A stretch of DNA of 64,000 bases, taken from the NCBI GenBank assembly GCA_965199555.1, contig CBDASJ010000006.1:682001-746000 (forward strand), read 5' to 3'. Below the pieces are notes generated by a model that was not told where the DNA came from, made no database searches, and saw nothing but the letters and a program-made list of their open reading frames with translations. This stretch comes from LMUY01 sp965199555. GTDB taxonomy: Bacteria > Pseudomonadota > Alphaproteobacteria > Acetobacterales > Acetobacteraceae. The translations under genes and the position numbers were made by a program. Positions 41,194-48,838 of this stretch are shown one piece after another. Positions within the stretch are counted from its first letter, which is position 1, and the number at the start of each line of letters is the position of its first letter.

Positions 41194-41976
41194 TCAGCGA
41201 AACTCCAACCGACGCTCCTCCGCAACGGCCAACGCCGCCTCCAGCAGCAAACGCGGCAAGCGGGCGAGGCTGAACCGCCGGCGCGGGCGGAACCGGCGCG
41301 GCCGGGCGCGCTCGCCGGCCAGTGCGCGGATCAGCTCGTCCACGGAGGTCAACCCGTCCACCAGGCCCAGTTCCCGCCCGCGCGCACCCAGGAAGAAGCT
41401 GCCGTCGAACACCGCCGGGTCAGCGGATAACCGGGCACCCCGCCGTTCCCGCACCCAGGCCTTGAAGCGGCCGTGGATGTCGCTCATCAGGGCTTGCACG
41501 AAGGCCACATCCTCCGGCCGCTCCGGCCGGAACGGATCGAGGCGCGCCTTGTTCTCGCCCGCGGTGTACAGCCGGCGTTCCACGCCATAGCGGGCGATGA
41601 GCTGCTCGAAGCCGAAGCCGCCGCCCACCACGCCGATCGAGCCCACGATGCTCATGGCGCTGGCATGGATCTCGTCCGCGGCGCAGGCCAGCCAATAGCC
41701 GCCGGAGGCACCCGCTTCCCCGATCACGGCGTGCACGCGGACCTCCTTTTGCTCCGCCCGGCGGCGCACCAGCCCGGCGATCAGCTCCGACTGCACGGGG
41801 GAGCCGCCCGGGCTGTCGATGTCCAGGATGACGACGCCACCTTTGCGGACCGCGGCGAAGGCCCGCTCCACCAGCGGCGCGGCGGAGCGGATGTTCAGCG
41901 CCCCGTCGCGGCCGGCGATCACGCCGTGCAGCTCAATGACGGAGATGCGGGGACGGCGCCACGGGAACAGGGTCAT
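41194..41976 (-). CDS. S49-family signal-peptide peptidase-like serine protease (SppA/SohB type)
   Basis: A 260-residue ClpP-fold protease of the S49 family. VILDIDSPGGSPVQSELIAG begins the core, the catalytic Ser is in IGEAGASGGYWLACAADEI and the general-base Lys in YTAGENKARLDPF. SIVGSIGVVGGGFGFEQL is another signature. It has no clear membrane anchor at the N-terminus (MTLFPWRRPRISVIELHG), unlike E. coli SppA, so it may be cytoplasmic or peripheral. The basic C-terminus (RPRRFRPRRRFSLARLPRL) could contact the membrane. Single gene. Confidence 0.88.
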   Translation of the reverse strand: MTLFPWRRPRISVIELHGVIAGRDGALNIRSAAPLVERAFAAVRKGGVVILDIDSPGGSPVQSELIAGLVRRRAEQKEVRVHAVIGEAGASGGYWLACAADEIHASAMSIVGSIGVVGGGFGFEQLIARYGVERRLYTAGENKARLDPFRPERPEDVAFVQALMSDIHGRFKAWVRERRGARLSADPAVFDGSFFLGARGRELGLVDGLTSVDELIRALAGERARPRRFRPRRRFSLARLPRLLLEAALAVAEERRLEFR

Positions 41977-42018
41977 CGCGTGTAGGAGGGGTTACCCCGG
42001 CGGTTTGGCAAGCAGCCC

Positions 42019-42780
42019 TTATTGTTCGTGCTGCGCGGCGTCCAGGGCACGCGTCCAGCCGCCGGACGCCACCTCACCCGCCCACCACTGGTCCACCGCC
42101 TGGACGAAAGCCGGGTCGCGCGGCAGCATGAAGGCCTTTTCCAGCCGGGTGAACGGGGCGGCGACGGCGGCGGCGCACAGCTCCTTGTGCAGCAGGGCCT
42201 GGTGGTCGACCTCGACCCCGTCCGTGACCATCACGTCTTCCCGCCCGGCGACGATCTCGTCGAACACGCTGACATTGTCGGGGTGCACCGTCAGCTTGGC
42301 GTGCGGGAAATGGCTGCGGGCGAAATCCTCGTTGGACGCGCCGGGGTTCACCACGACCCGCACGCCGGGCTGGTCGATCGCCGCCACCGTGTTGAGGCGA
42401 TCCTTGTCGGCGCACCGCACGATGGGGCGCTTGCCGTCCACCAAGGTGGCCGTGGAAAACGCCGCGATCTTTTCCCGTGCAGGCAGGATGGTCACGCCAC
42501 CGACCGCGATGTCGAATCGGTTGACGGCGAAATCATCGTTGAGCTTTGCCCACGTCGTCGGCACGAACTCGACCTTCACGCCCAGGGCGGCGCCGAGGTC
42601 GCGGGCCATGGTGATATCTGCCCCACGGTAGCTGCCATCCGTTTCACGGAACGCGAACGGCTTGTAGTCACCCGTCGTGCCGACGCGAAGCACGCCGGCC
42701 GCCCGGACGGCGGCTAGGTCAGCAGCGTGCGCGGACACGACGGTCGCCAAGCTGAACGCGGCGAGAAGTGGGAATTTCAC
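42019..42780 (-). CDS. Periplasmic SBP-fold protein, PheC-like cyclohexadienyl dehydratase
   Basis: A 253-residue exported protein of the amino-acid-binding SBP family. The start is GTG 42780 with GGAGG 8 nt upstream; an in-frame TTG at 42795 contains that ribosome-binding site and is rejected. The leader is VKFPLLAAFSLATVVSAHAA. The mature protein begins LRVGTTGDYKPFAFRETDG and has RGADITMARDLGAALG, NRFDIAVGGVTI, GVRVVVNPGASNEDFAR and DVMVTDGVEVDHQALLHKEL. These runs resemble periplasmic cyclohexadienyl dehydratase (PheC), which turns prephenate or arogenate into phenylpyruvate or phenylalanine. An ordinary amino-acid-binding protein is the alternative; no transporter genes are adjacent. Confidence 0.75.
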   Translation of the reverse strand: MKFPLLAAFSLATVVSAHAADLAAVRAAGVLRVGTTGDYKPFAFRETDGSYRGADITMARDLGAALGVKVEFVPTTWAKLNDDFAVNRFDIAVGGVTILPAREKIAAFSTATLVDGKRPIVRCADKDRLNTVAAIDQPGVRVVVNPGASNEDFARSHFPHAKLTVHPDNVSVFDEIVAGREDVMVTDGVEVDHQALLHKELCAAAVAAPFTRLEKAFMLPRDPAFVQAVDQWWAGEVASGGWTRALDAAQHEQ

Positions 42781-42852
42781 AGGGTGTTCCTCCAACGGCT
42801 TTTCGCTGGAACAAACGATGCGCCGGGTTGCGACGCAACTGTACCCTTACCG

Positions 42853-42863
42853 CAACAGTGTTG
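42853..42863. promoter_or_regulatory. CAACA-N-TGTTG palindrome (copy 1)
   Basis: CAACAGTGTTG, an 11-bp inverted repeat between the divergent pheC-like gene and the small secreted gene. It is preceded by TACCCTT at 42842-42848. The same TACCCTT + CAACA-N-TGTTG arrangement recurs at 43385-43403 before another small gene, suggesting a shared regulator. Confidence 0.4.
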
Positions 42864-42952
42864 GATATTTAGCGCAGTCTGATTGCCAGACCTGGCCTCG
42901 AGGCATATTGAAGCTGCGGACAAACAATTGTCTTCCTAGGAGTCTTCCGTCG

Positions 42953-43279
42953 ATGCGCAAACTCGCGATGCTCAGCACGGCCTTGTTCGGCCTGGCATTC
43001 TTCCATCAGTCCCACGCCCAGCAGAACGCCTCGCCGCAGCCCGGCCTGCCGCCCGGTGCCTCCGTTGGCGCCCCGAACGCGCAGCCGCCGCTCGCGTCCG
43101 GCAACCTGAGCACCACGCGGACCGCCCCGTCGATCGCACCGGCTCCGGCACCGATGATGACGTCGGAGCCGGCTGTGACCACCCCGCGCCCCGTCCGTCA
43201 CCGCCGCGTTCGCCACCGCGTCCGGCACCACCACGCGACGCATTCGGCGGCGCCGGCCACCCCGGCAGCGTCGCAGTAA
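42953..43279 (+). CDS. Small secreted His/Arg-rich protein
   Basis: A 108-residue protein with a signal peptide (MRKLAMLSTALFGLAFFHQS then HAQ). It has a low-complexity Pro/Ala/Thr mature region and a basic segment RPVRHRRVRHRVRHHHATHS that could bind metal or nucleic acid. Family unknown. AGGAG lies 10 nt before ATG 42953. A strong hairpin terminator follows at 43306. The upstream palindrome motif is shared with the 45-residue membrane protein gene. Confidence 0.6.
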   Translation: MRKLAMLSTALFGLAFFHQSHAQQNASPQPGLPPGASVGAPNAQPPLASGNLSTTRTAPSIAPAPAPMMTSEPAVTTPRPVRHRRVRHRVRHHHATHSAAPATPAASQ

Positions 43280-43305
43280 ACAGCCGGTTTCTTCGCGTCG
43301 GCCGA

Positions 43306-43334
43306 ACGGCGCCCGGGTCACCGGGCGCCGTTTT
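43306..43334 (+). terminator. Rho-independent terminator
   Basis: An 11-bp perfect GC-rich stem (ACGGCGCCCGG 43306-43316, CCGGGCGCCGT 43321-43331) with loop GTCA is followed by TTTTCGTTT. It lies 27 nt after the stop of the small secreted gene and should end its transcript. Confidence 0.85.
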
Positions 43335-43392
43335 CGTTTGCCCAACTGGCCCACTCATGCCGGCAGCACCGTTAGCGATCAATTTACCCTTG

Positions 43393-43412
43393 CAACAATG
43401 TTGGCCATTGTT
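43393..43412. promoter_or_regulatory. CAACA-N-TGTTG palindrome (copy 2), nested inverted repeats
   Basis: CAACAATGTTG at 43393-43403 is preceded by TACCCTT at 43385-43391, as in copy 1 at 42853. A second inverted repeat overlaps it: AACAATG 43394-43400 and CATTGTT 43406-43412. The site lies about 60 nt upstream of the 45-residue membrane protein ORF and could be its operator. Confidence 0.4.
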
Positions 43413-43468
43413 TAACTTAATGAGACGTGTGCGAGAAATCGCGACATACTCAAGTGTGAGGAGCTGCC

Positions 43469-43606
43469 ATGTACTTCAGTGACGCCTTTCCCGAACTCTC
43501 CGCCGAACAGCGCAGCAGCTTTGCCGCCGCAGAACGCCGGCTCATCACCCGGCTTGTCTGCATCGCCTGCGTCAGCGTGGTGGTGCTGGGCGTGGCACTG
43601 ATCTAA
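43469..43606 (+). CDS. 45-residue single-span membrane protein
   Basis: A very short gene with a strong ribosome-binding site (GAGGAG, 5 nt before the ATG). The product starts MYFSDAFPELSAEQRSSFAA. After RRLITR it has one hydrophobic helix (LVCIACVSVVVLGVALI) reaching the C-terminus. The polar N-terminal 25 residues would face the cytoplasm. No family recognised. It stands alone between the terminator and the convergent binding-protein gene. The upstream palindrome suggests regulation. Confidence 0.5.
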   Translation: MYFSDAFPELSAEQRSSFAAAERRLITRLVCIACVSVVVLGVALI

Positions 43607-43707
43607 CCACCGCGTCGGTTTTCCGCTTCCTTGCCGTGGTCCGGGCAAAATGCTCGGCAGGCATTGCTTCAAGCATGTTGCGATTCAATGATCACCATTC
43701 CCGAGCG

Positions 43708-45273
43708 TCAGACTTCGATGTTCCAGAACACCACCATGGGCGCGTCGATGGCGCCACGCACCCGATTGCCGATGGCGCTCGTCGTCATGACCTCGCCGCC
43801 GGGAATGTAGACGACATCCGCATAAGCCTCCCGCTGGATGTCGGCCGCGAGGGCACTGCGGCGGGCAGGATCGCTTTCGGCCGCGAAGGCGTGGCGCAGT
43901 TCTTCCAGCTTCGGGTCGTCCGGCCAGCCCCATAGCGCGCTGCGGCCCGACGCGATGATCGGCGAGGACAGCAGCGGCGTCGCCAGTTCCGCCGTGCCGA
44001 TCGTCGTGTTGGCGACGTTCCAGCCGCCATCCGCCATCGGCCCCATCTTCAGCCGCCGCTGCGCGAAGGTCGCGAAATCCATCACCTGCTGGTCCAGCTT
44101 GAATCCCAGATCCTTCAGCGCCTGGCCGATCACCAGGCCGGCGGGGGTGACGGTCGGGTCGTTGCCGACGAACAACTGAACCACGGGCTTGCCCAAATCC
44201 ACGCCACTTTGCGCCAGCACGCGCTTGGCTTCGGCCATGTCGGGCTTGGGTGCGCCCGCATCGGTCGCATAAGGGCCGCCGCAGCCGAACATCGCCGCGC
44301 AACTGCGTTCCAGCTCCGGCGAGCCGGCCGTCGCGTCGATCATGTCCTGCTGGTTCAGCGCCAGCAGCACGGCGCGCCGGGCCTGCACGTTATCGAATGG
44401 CGGCTGCAAATGGTTCAAGCGAACCACGAGCTGCACCGCGGTCTTGTGGATCAGCCGCACCTTGCCCCGCGCGGTGGTTTGCAGCAGCGGCATCAAGTCG
44501 GCCTGCAACCGCTCGATGTAGTCGACCTCGCCGCTGAGCAGGGCGTTGAACTGGGTGGACGGGTCGGGGATGGCAAGCATCTCCAGCCGGTCCACCTTCA
44601 CCACCTTGCCGCCGGACGCCCAGGACGGCGGTTCCGCGCGGGGCTGGTAGGCCTCGTTCCTGGCGAACACCAGGCGCTGGTCGGACAGCGACTCGCCGGG
44701 CACGTATCTGAACGGGCCGGAGCCGATCAGCTCCTTGATCGGCTGCGTCGGCGGCAGTTCCGCCAGCCGCTTGGGCAGCATGGCCGGCACGTTGGACCCG
44801 GGCTTGGCCAGGGCGTCCAGCACGAACGCGAAAGGCTGCTTGAGCACCAGTTCGAAGCTGGTCGCGTCGAGCGGCTCCATGCGCCCGGTGGCGGCGCGCA
44901 GCAGGCTGCCCATGGCGTCCCGTGCCGACCAGCGACGGACCGACAGCACGCAGTCCTCCGCCGTGACCGCCGGGCCGTCATGCCAATGCAGCCCGTCCCG
45001 CAGGGTGAAGCGGTAGGTCATGCGGTCGTCGCTGACCGTCCAGCGATCCACCATCTGCGGCGTCGGCTGGTAGCGGTCGTTCACGGCGAACAGCGTGTCG
45101 AACACGGCGTAGGTGATGTCGCGGACCTGGAACCCGGTGCTGAAATGCGGGTCGATCACGTTCGGCATCGTGGTCAACGCGTAGCGCAACGTCTTGGGCG
45201 CGGCCTGGGCGGAGGCCGGCCCGGCGGCCAGTGCCGCGGTGTAGCCCAGCAAGGCCCGTTTGGTCAGCATCAT
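43708..45273 (-). CDS. Periplasmic dipeptide/oligopeptide-type ABC substrate-binding protein
   Basis: A 521-residue DppA/OppA-family binding protein. The start at 45273 (two consecutive ATGs) opens MMLTKRALLGYTAALAAGPA then SAQA, a signal with a KR pair resembling a Tat motif. Landmarks are DITYAVFDTLFAVNDRYQPT, LRDGLHWHDGPAVTAEDCV, ELIGSGPFRYVPG and a C-terminal VVFWNIEV similar to the paralogues at 495-2087 and 48839-50416. The open frame upstream of 45273 is shadow of the adenine deaminase gene. No permease or ATPase is adjacent. It lies 14 nt after ade on the same strand, so it may be co-transcribed with it; a purine-related ligand is a guess only. Confidence 0.88.
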   Translation of the reverse strand: MMLTKRALLGYTAALAAGPASAQAAPKTLRYALTTMPNVIDPHFSTGFQVRDITYAVFDTLFAVNDRYQPTPQMVDRWTVSDDRMTYRFTLRDGLHWHDGPAVTAEDCVLSVRRWSARDAMGSLLRAATGRMEPLDATSFELVLKQPFAFVLDALAKPGSNVPAMLPKRLAELPPTQPIKELIGSGPFRYVPGESLSDQRLVFARNEAYQPRAEPPSWASGGKVVKVDRLEMLAIPDPSTQFNALLSGEVDYIERLQADLMPLLQTTARGKVRLIHKTAVQLVVRLNHLQPPFDNVQARRAVLLALNQQDMIDATAGSPELERSCAAMFGCGGPYATDAGAPKPDMAEAKRVLAQSGVDLGKPVVQLFVGNDPTVTPAGLVIGQALKDLGFKLDQQVMDFATFAQRRLKMGPMADGGWNVANTTIGTAELATPLLSSPIIASGRSALWGWPDDPKLEELRHAFAAESDPARRSALAADIQREAYADVVYIPGGEVMTTSAIGNRVRGAIDAPMVVFWNIEV

Positions 45274-45287
45274 CCCCACGCTCCCGC

Positions 45288-47072
45288 CTAGGCAACCAGC
45301 GGCATTGCCGGGTTGCGGATCGTCGCCGTGCCGCCGTCGGAGATGCCCAGATCGGTCGGGTGCGGCCCCGGGTTGCAGGCCAGCGACAGGCCGGTCACGG
45401 CGCGGAACACGCGGTGCGGCGGCAGCCAGTCGATGATCGCGTCGGCGGCCCGGCGCAGGGCCGCGAACGCCGCCGCCGTTTGGAGCGCCGGCGTGTCGGC
45501 CAGCAGCCCAGCGATCGGCAGCTCCAGCAACCCCGTCACCGCGCCGCCGGCCGCAACGGCCATGCCGCCGCCGCACGCGATCAGCGCGTTGGCCGCCGCC
45601 GCCATGTCGACCGGGTCGCGGCCCAGCACCAGCAGGTTGTGGCTGTCGTGCAGGATCGTGGTGGCGATCGCCCCGCGCGGTTCCCCCCAGCCATTGGCCA
45701 GGCACACCATCGGCGTGGCGTCGCGGCGGCCGTGACGGTGGATCACCGCGATCAGGCTATGGCCGGGCGGCAACTCGGCCACGCCACCACGCACCGTCAC
45801 CACCGCCTCCGCCCAATGCACCACGCGAACGCCGCCGACCACGGGCAGGCGAACGGGGCCGTCTGCCACGCCGGGCACGCGCAGGCGCAGCGCCTCCGCC
45901 CGCACCGGCGCCAGCTTCATCGTGTCGCGCGGCGCCCCCGCGAGGTTGCGGGGCAGCGGCAGGCACATGGCGCCGTCCTGCGCCACCAGCCGCCCGGCGA
46001 CGTAGACCCGCGCCACCTGCATCGTGGCCAGGTCCGACAGCACCGCGATCTCCGCCCGGCGGCCGGGCGCGACCAGGCCGATATCGTCCCGCTTCAAGCG
46101 CAGGGCGGAGTTCAGCGTCGCCATGCGGATGGCCTCGATCGGCGTCAGCCCGCGCTGCACCAGGCGAGCGAGCGTGTCGCGCAGGCCGCCTTTGGCGACT
46201 AGCTCGTCCGGCAGGATGTCGTCGGTGCAGGCGACCAGCGTGGCGGGAAAGGCCGGCAGGCTGCGGATCGCGGCGCAGGCGCCCGGCAACACGGCGTCGT
46301 GGCTGCCGCGCAGCTCCACGGTCAGGCCGGCGCGCAGCTTGGCCAGCAGGTCCTCGCCGGTCATGATCTCGTGGTCGGACGTAACGCCCGCCGCGGCATA
46401 GGCCTGCAACGCCGCCCCCGACAGGTCGCGCGCATGGCCGTTGACGTTGCGGCCGGCCGCCATGCCCGCCGCGACGATCCCCTCCATGCGGGGCGACCCG
46501 GCGAGCACACCCGCCATGTCCATGACCTCCGCCACCCCGGCCACGCCGGGCCAGGACAGCATCTCTGTGATGTCGGCCGGGCCAAAATCCGCACCGCCCA
46601 CTTCCAGCCCAGGCGCCGACGGTACGCAGGACGGCGCCGCGGCCAGCACCCGCAGCGGCAGCCCGCGTGCCGCTTGCACCGCCCAGCGGACGCCGTCCAG
46701 CCCGGCCACGTTCGCCAGCTCGTGCGGGTCCCACACGGCGGTGGTGGTGCCGTGCGGCACCACGACGCCCGCGTAGTCGGCCGGCGCCATGTGCGAGGAC
46801 TCGAAATGCACGTGGTTGTCCACGAAGCCCGGTGCCACGAATTCGCCCGCGAGGTCGTGGATGTCCGCCGCATCCGTCCGGCTCCCCGGCGGATGGACGG
46901 ACGCGATCAGGCCGCCGACGATCCCCACGTCCGCCGCGCGCAACTCCCCGGTCGCCACGTCCACCACGGTGCCGCCGGCCAGCAGCAGGTCGAACGCCGC
47001 CGCGCCCTGCGCCGCCTGCACGGCGCGGCGGCGGATTTCCGGGGAGATCGGGTCTTCGGGCGCGAACAACAT
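45288..47072 (-). CDS. ade: Adenine deaminase
   Basis: A 594-residue metal-dependent amidohydrolase that converts adenine to hypoxanthine in purine salvage. The metal site begins with FVAPGFVDNHVHFESSHMAP; HGTTTAVWDPHELANVAG and NVNGHARDLSG follow. ACTDDILPDELVAKGG is typical of Ade, and the C-terminal Ade-specific domain has ATTILHDSHNLLVLGRD. Length and motifs are complete. It is divergent from the M19 dipeptidase gene, and the 151-nt gap should carry both promoters. An orphan binding-protein gene follows on the same strand. Confidence 0.93.
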   Translation of the reverse strand: MLFAPEDPISPEIRRRAVQAAQGAAAFDLLLAGGTVVDVATGELRAADVGIVGGLIASVHPPGSRTDAADIHDLAGEFVAPGFVDNHVHFESSHMAPADYAGVVVPHGTTTAVWDPHELANVAGLDGVRWAVQAARGLPLRVLAAAPSCVPSAPGLEVGGADFGPADITEMLSWPGVAGVAEVMDMAGVLAGSPRMEGIVAAGMAAGRNVNGHARDLSGAALQAYAAAGVTSDHEIMTGEDLLAKLRAGLTVELRGSHDAVLPGACAAIRSLPAFPATLVACTDDILPDELVAKGGLRDTLARLVQRGLTPIEAIRMATLNSALRLKRDDIGLVAPGRRAEIAVLSDLATMQVARVYVAGRLVAQDGAMCLPLPRNLAGAPRDTMKLAPVRAEALRLRVPGVADGPVRLPVVGGVRVVHWAEAVVTVRGGVAELPPGHSLIAVIHRHGRRDATPMVCLANGWGEPRGAIATTILHDSHNLLVLGRDPVDMAAAANALIACGGGMAVAAGGAVTGLLELPIAGLLADTPALQTAAAFAALRRAADAIIDWLPPHRVFRAVTGLSLACNPGPHPTDLGISDGGTATIRNPAMPLVA

Positions 47073-47223
47073 GCGCGGAGGCTACAAGCGGCAGCGGCGC
47101 CTGGCCAAGCCCGCGCCGGATTCCCGCTTGAGGTCTCCGGAACAAGCATCTTATGACTCCTCACGATTGGGCGATTGGATGCCCGCGCCCCACCATGGAG
47201 TGGCCGCAGCCCGGCCAGCATCG

Positions 47224-48255
47224 ATGCACCCTGATCCGACCGAGACCGCGGCCCTCCACGCCCGCCTGCTGACGCTCGACAGCCATATCGACATCCTGCC
47301 CTGGCCGGACGGGCCGGACCCGTTCGCGCCCAGCCAGCGGCGCGCCGACATCGGCAAGATGGTGCAAGGCGGGCTGCGCGCCGGGTGCTTCGCCGCCTAT
47401 GTCGCGCAAGGGCCGCGCACGCCGGAAAGCTGGGATGCGGCGCGGGAGCGGGTCTTGGCCATGCTGGCCACGATCCGCGGCATGGGAACGGAGCGCAACG
47501 GCCTGCGCGCCCGGCTGGCGACCGACGCCGCCGCGATCCGGGAGGCCGCCGCCGAACCCGGCGTGGCGGTGGTCGTCCCCGCCGTGGAAAACGGGCATGC
47601 GGTGGGCGAGGACGTCGGCGTGCTGGAGCAGTTCCGCGCCCTGGGTGCCCAGTACCTGACCCTGACCCATAACGGCCACAACGCCTTGGCCGACAGCAGC
47701 AACCCGCGCACCGATCTGGGCGACGGGGCGGCCTTGCATGGCGGGCTCAGTGCCCTGGGGCGGGAAGCCGTCGCGACCCTGAACCGGCTGGGCATGCTGG
47801 TGGACGTCAGCCACGTGTCCAAGGCGAGCATGATGCAGGCCGCCGCCCTGTCCCGCACGCCCGTGGTTGCCACGCATTCCTGCATCCACGCCTTGTGCCC
47901 GGTGCCGCGCAACCTGGATGACGAGCAACTGGACGTGCTGCGGGACACGGGCGGCCTGGTGCAGATCACCGCGGTGCCGTCCTTCATCCGGCCACAGGGC
48001 AAGGCGGACAAGGTGTCCGTCGCCGACTACATGGACCATCTGGATTACGCCGTGCGCCGCTGCGGCGTGGAGCATGTCGGCATCAGCTCCGACTTCGACG
48101 GCGGCGGCATGCTGGCGGATTGGCGCGACGCGTCCGAAAGCGCCAACCTGACGGCGGAACTGGTGCGCCGCGGCTACGACGAGTCGGAGATCGCCGCATT
48201 GTGGGGCGGCAACTTCCTGCGCCTGCTGGAACGGGCCGAGGCGGAAGCGGCGTGA
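47224..48255 (+). CDS. M19-family membrane-dipeptidase-like metallopeptidase
   Basis: A 343-residue member of the renal dipeptidase family (zinc amidohydrolase fold) that cleaves dipeptides, often with D-residues. The metal-binding HxD is in LTLDSHIDILPW. VVVPAVENGHAVGEDVGVLE has the bridging Glu, VDVSHVSKASMMQAA and VATHSCIHALCPVPRNLDDE have the further His residues, and HVGISSDFDGGGML the Asp. Start: ATG 47224 is taken; ATG 47179 would add 15 residues; neither has a clear ribosome-binding site. There is no signal peptide. The stop overlaps the hemJ GTG (GTGA). Confidence 0.9.
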   Translation: MHPDPTETAALHARLLTLDSHIDILPWPDGPDPFAPSQRRADIGKMVQGGLRAGCFAAYVAQGPRTPESWDAARERVLAMLATIRGMGTERNGLRARLATDAAAIREAAAEPGVAVVVPAVENGHAVGEDVGVLEQFRALGAQYLTLTHNGHNALADSSNPRTDLGDGAALHGGLSALGREAVATLNRLGMLVDVSHVSKASMMQAAALSRTPVVATHSCIHALCPVPRNLDDEQLDVLRDTGGLVQITAVPSFIRPQGKADKVSVADYMDHLDYAVRRCGVEHVGISSDFDGGGMLADWRDASESANLTAELVRRGYDESEIAALWGGNFLRLLERAEAEAA

Positions 48256-48704
48256 CCATCGACGCGCTGGGTCCTTACCTGCAATGGACCAAGTCGCTGC
48301 ACGTGATCGCGGTGATCGCCTGGATGAGCGGGTTGTTCTACCTGCCGCGCTTGTACGTGTACCATTGCGACGTCGCCCGCGGCTCGGCGGCCAGCGAGCG
48401 CTTCAAGGTGATGGAGCGGCGGCTGCTGAAGCAGATCACCACCCCGGCCATGATCGCCACCTGGTGCCTGGGGCTGCTGCTGGTGCTGACGCCGGGCGCG
48501 GTGGATTGGGGTGCCACGTGGTGGCACGTGAAGCTCACGGGCGTCGTGCTGATGAGCGGCTTCCATGGCGCGGCGTCCAAATGGCGGCGCGACTTCCTGG
48601 AAGACCGCAACACCCGCCCGCAACGCTTCTACCGCATGGCCAACGAGGTGCCGACCGTGCTGATGGTGATCATCGTGATCATGGCCATCGCCCAGCCGGG
48701 TTAG
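48252..48704 (+). CDS. hemJ: Protoporphyrinogen IX oxidase HemJ
   Basis: A 150-residue inner-membrane protein with four predicted helices. It oxidises protoporphyrinogen IX to protoporphyrin IX in haem synthesis. The conserved first segment is YLQWTKSLHVIAVIAWMSGL followed by FYLPRLYVYH. VMERRLLKQITTPAMIATW, HVKLTGVVLMSGFHGAASKW and RMANEVPTVLMVIIVIMAI complete the family pattern. It starts at GTG 48252 overlapping the dipeptidase stop. HemJ replaces HemG/HemY in most alphaproteobacteria. Confidence 0.92.
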   Translation: MTIDALGPYLQWTKSLHVIAVIAWMSGLFYLPRLYVYHCDVARGSAASERFKVMERRLLKQITTPAMIATWCLGLLLVLTPGAVDWGATWWHVKLTGVVLMSGFHGAASKWRRDFLEDRNTRPQRFYRMANEVPTVLMVIIVIMAIAQPG

Positions 48705-48731
48705 GACGCGCCTGCTTCCTTAAGCAGGTCT

Positions 48732-48755
48732 CCCTCTCCCGCTGGCGGGAGAGGG
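48732..48755. repeat. Intergenic palindromic repeat element (CCCTCTCCCGC type)
   Basis: A perfect 11-bp stem (CCCTCTCCCGC 48732-48742, GCGGGAGAGGG 48745-48755) with a 2-nt centre is followed by TTGGGGTGAGGGTGGCG. This sequence type is a very widespread dispersed bacterial intergenic repeat. It lies between convergent hemJ and a binding-protein gene and may act as a terminator for either. Confidence 0.7.
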
Positions 48756-48838
48756 TTGGGGTGAGGGTGGCGCCGCCCGTTTGGACTCCAGTTTACGCAA
48801 CCGATTGCCGCCGGGTCGGGGACGGGGCTTCTACGGCA

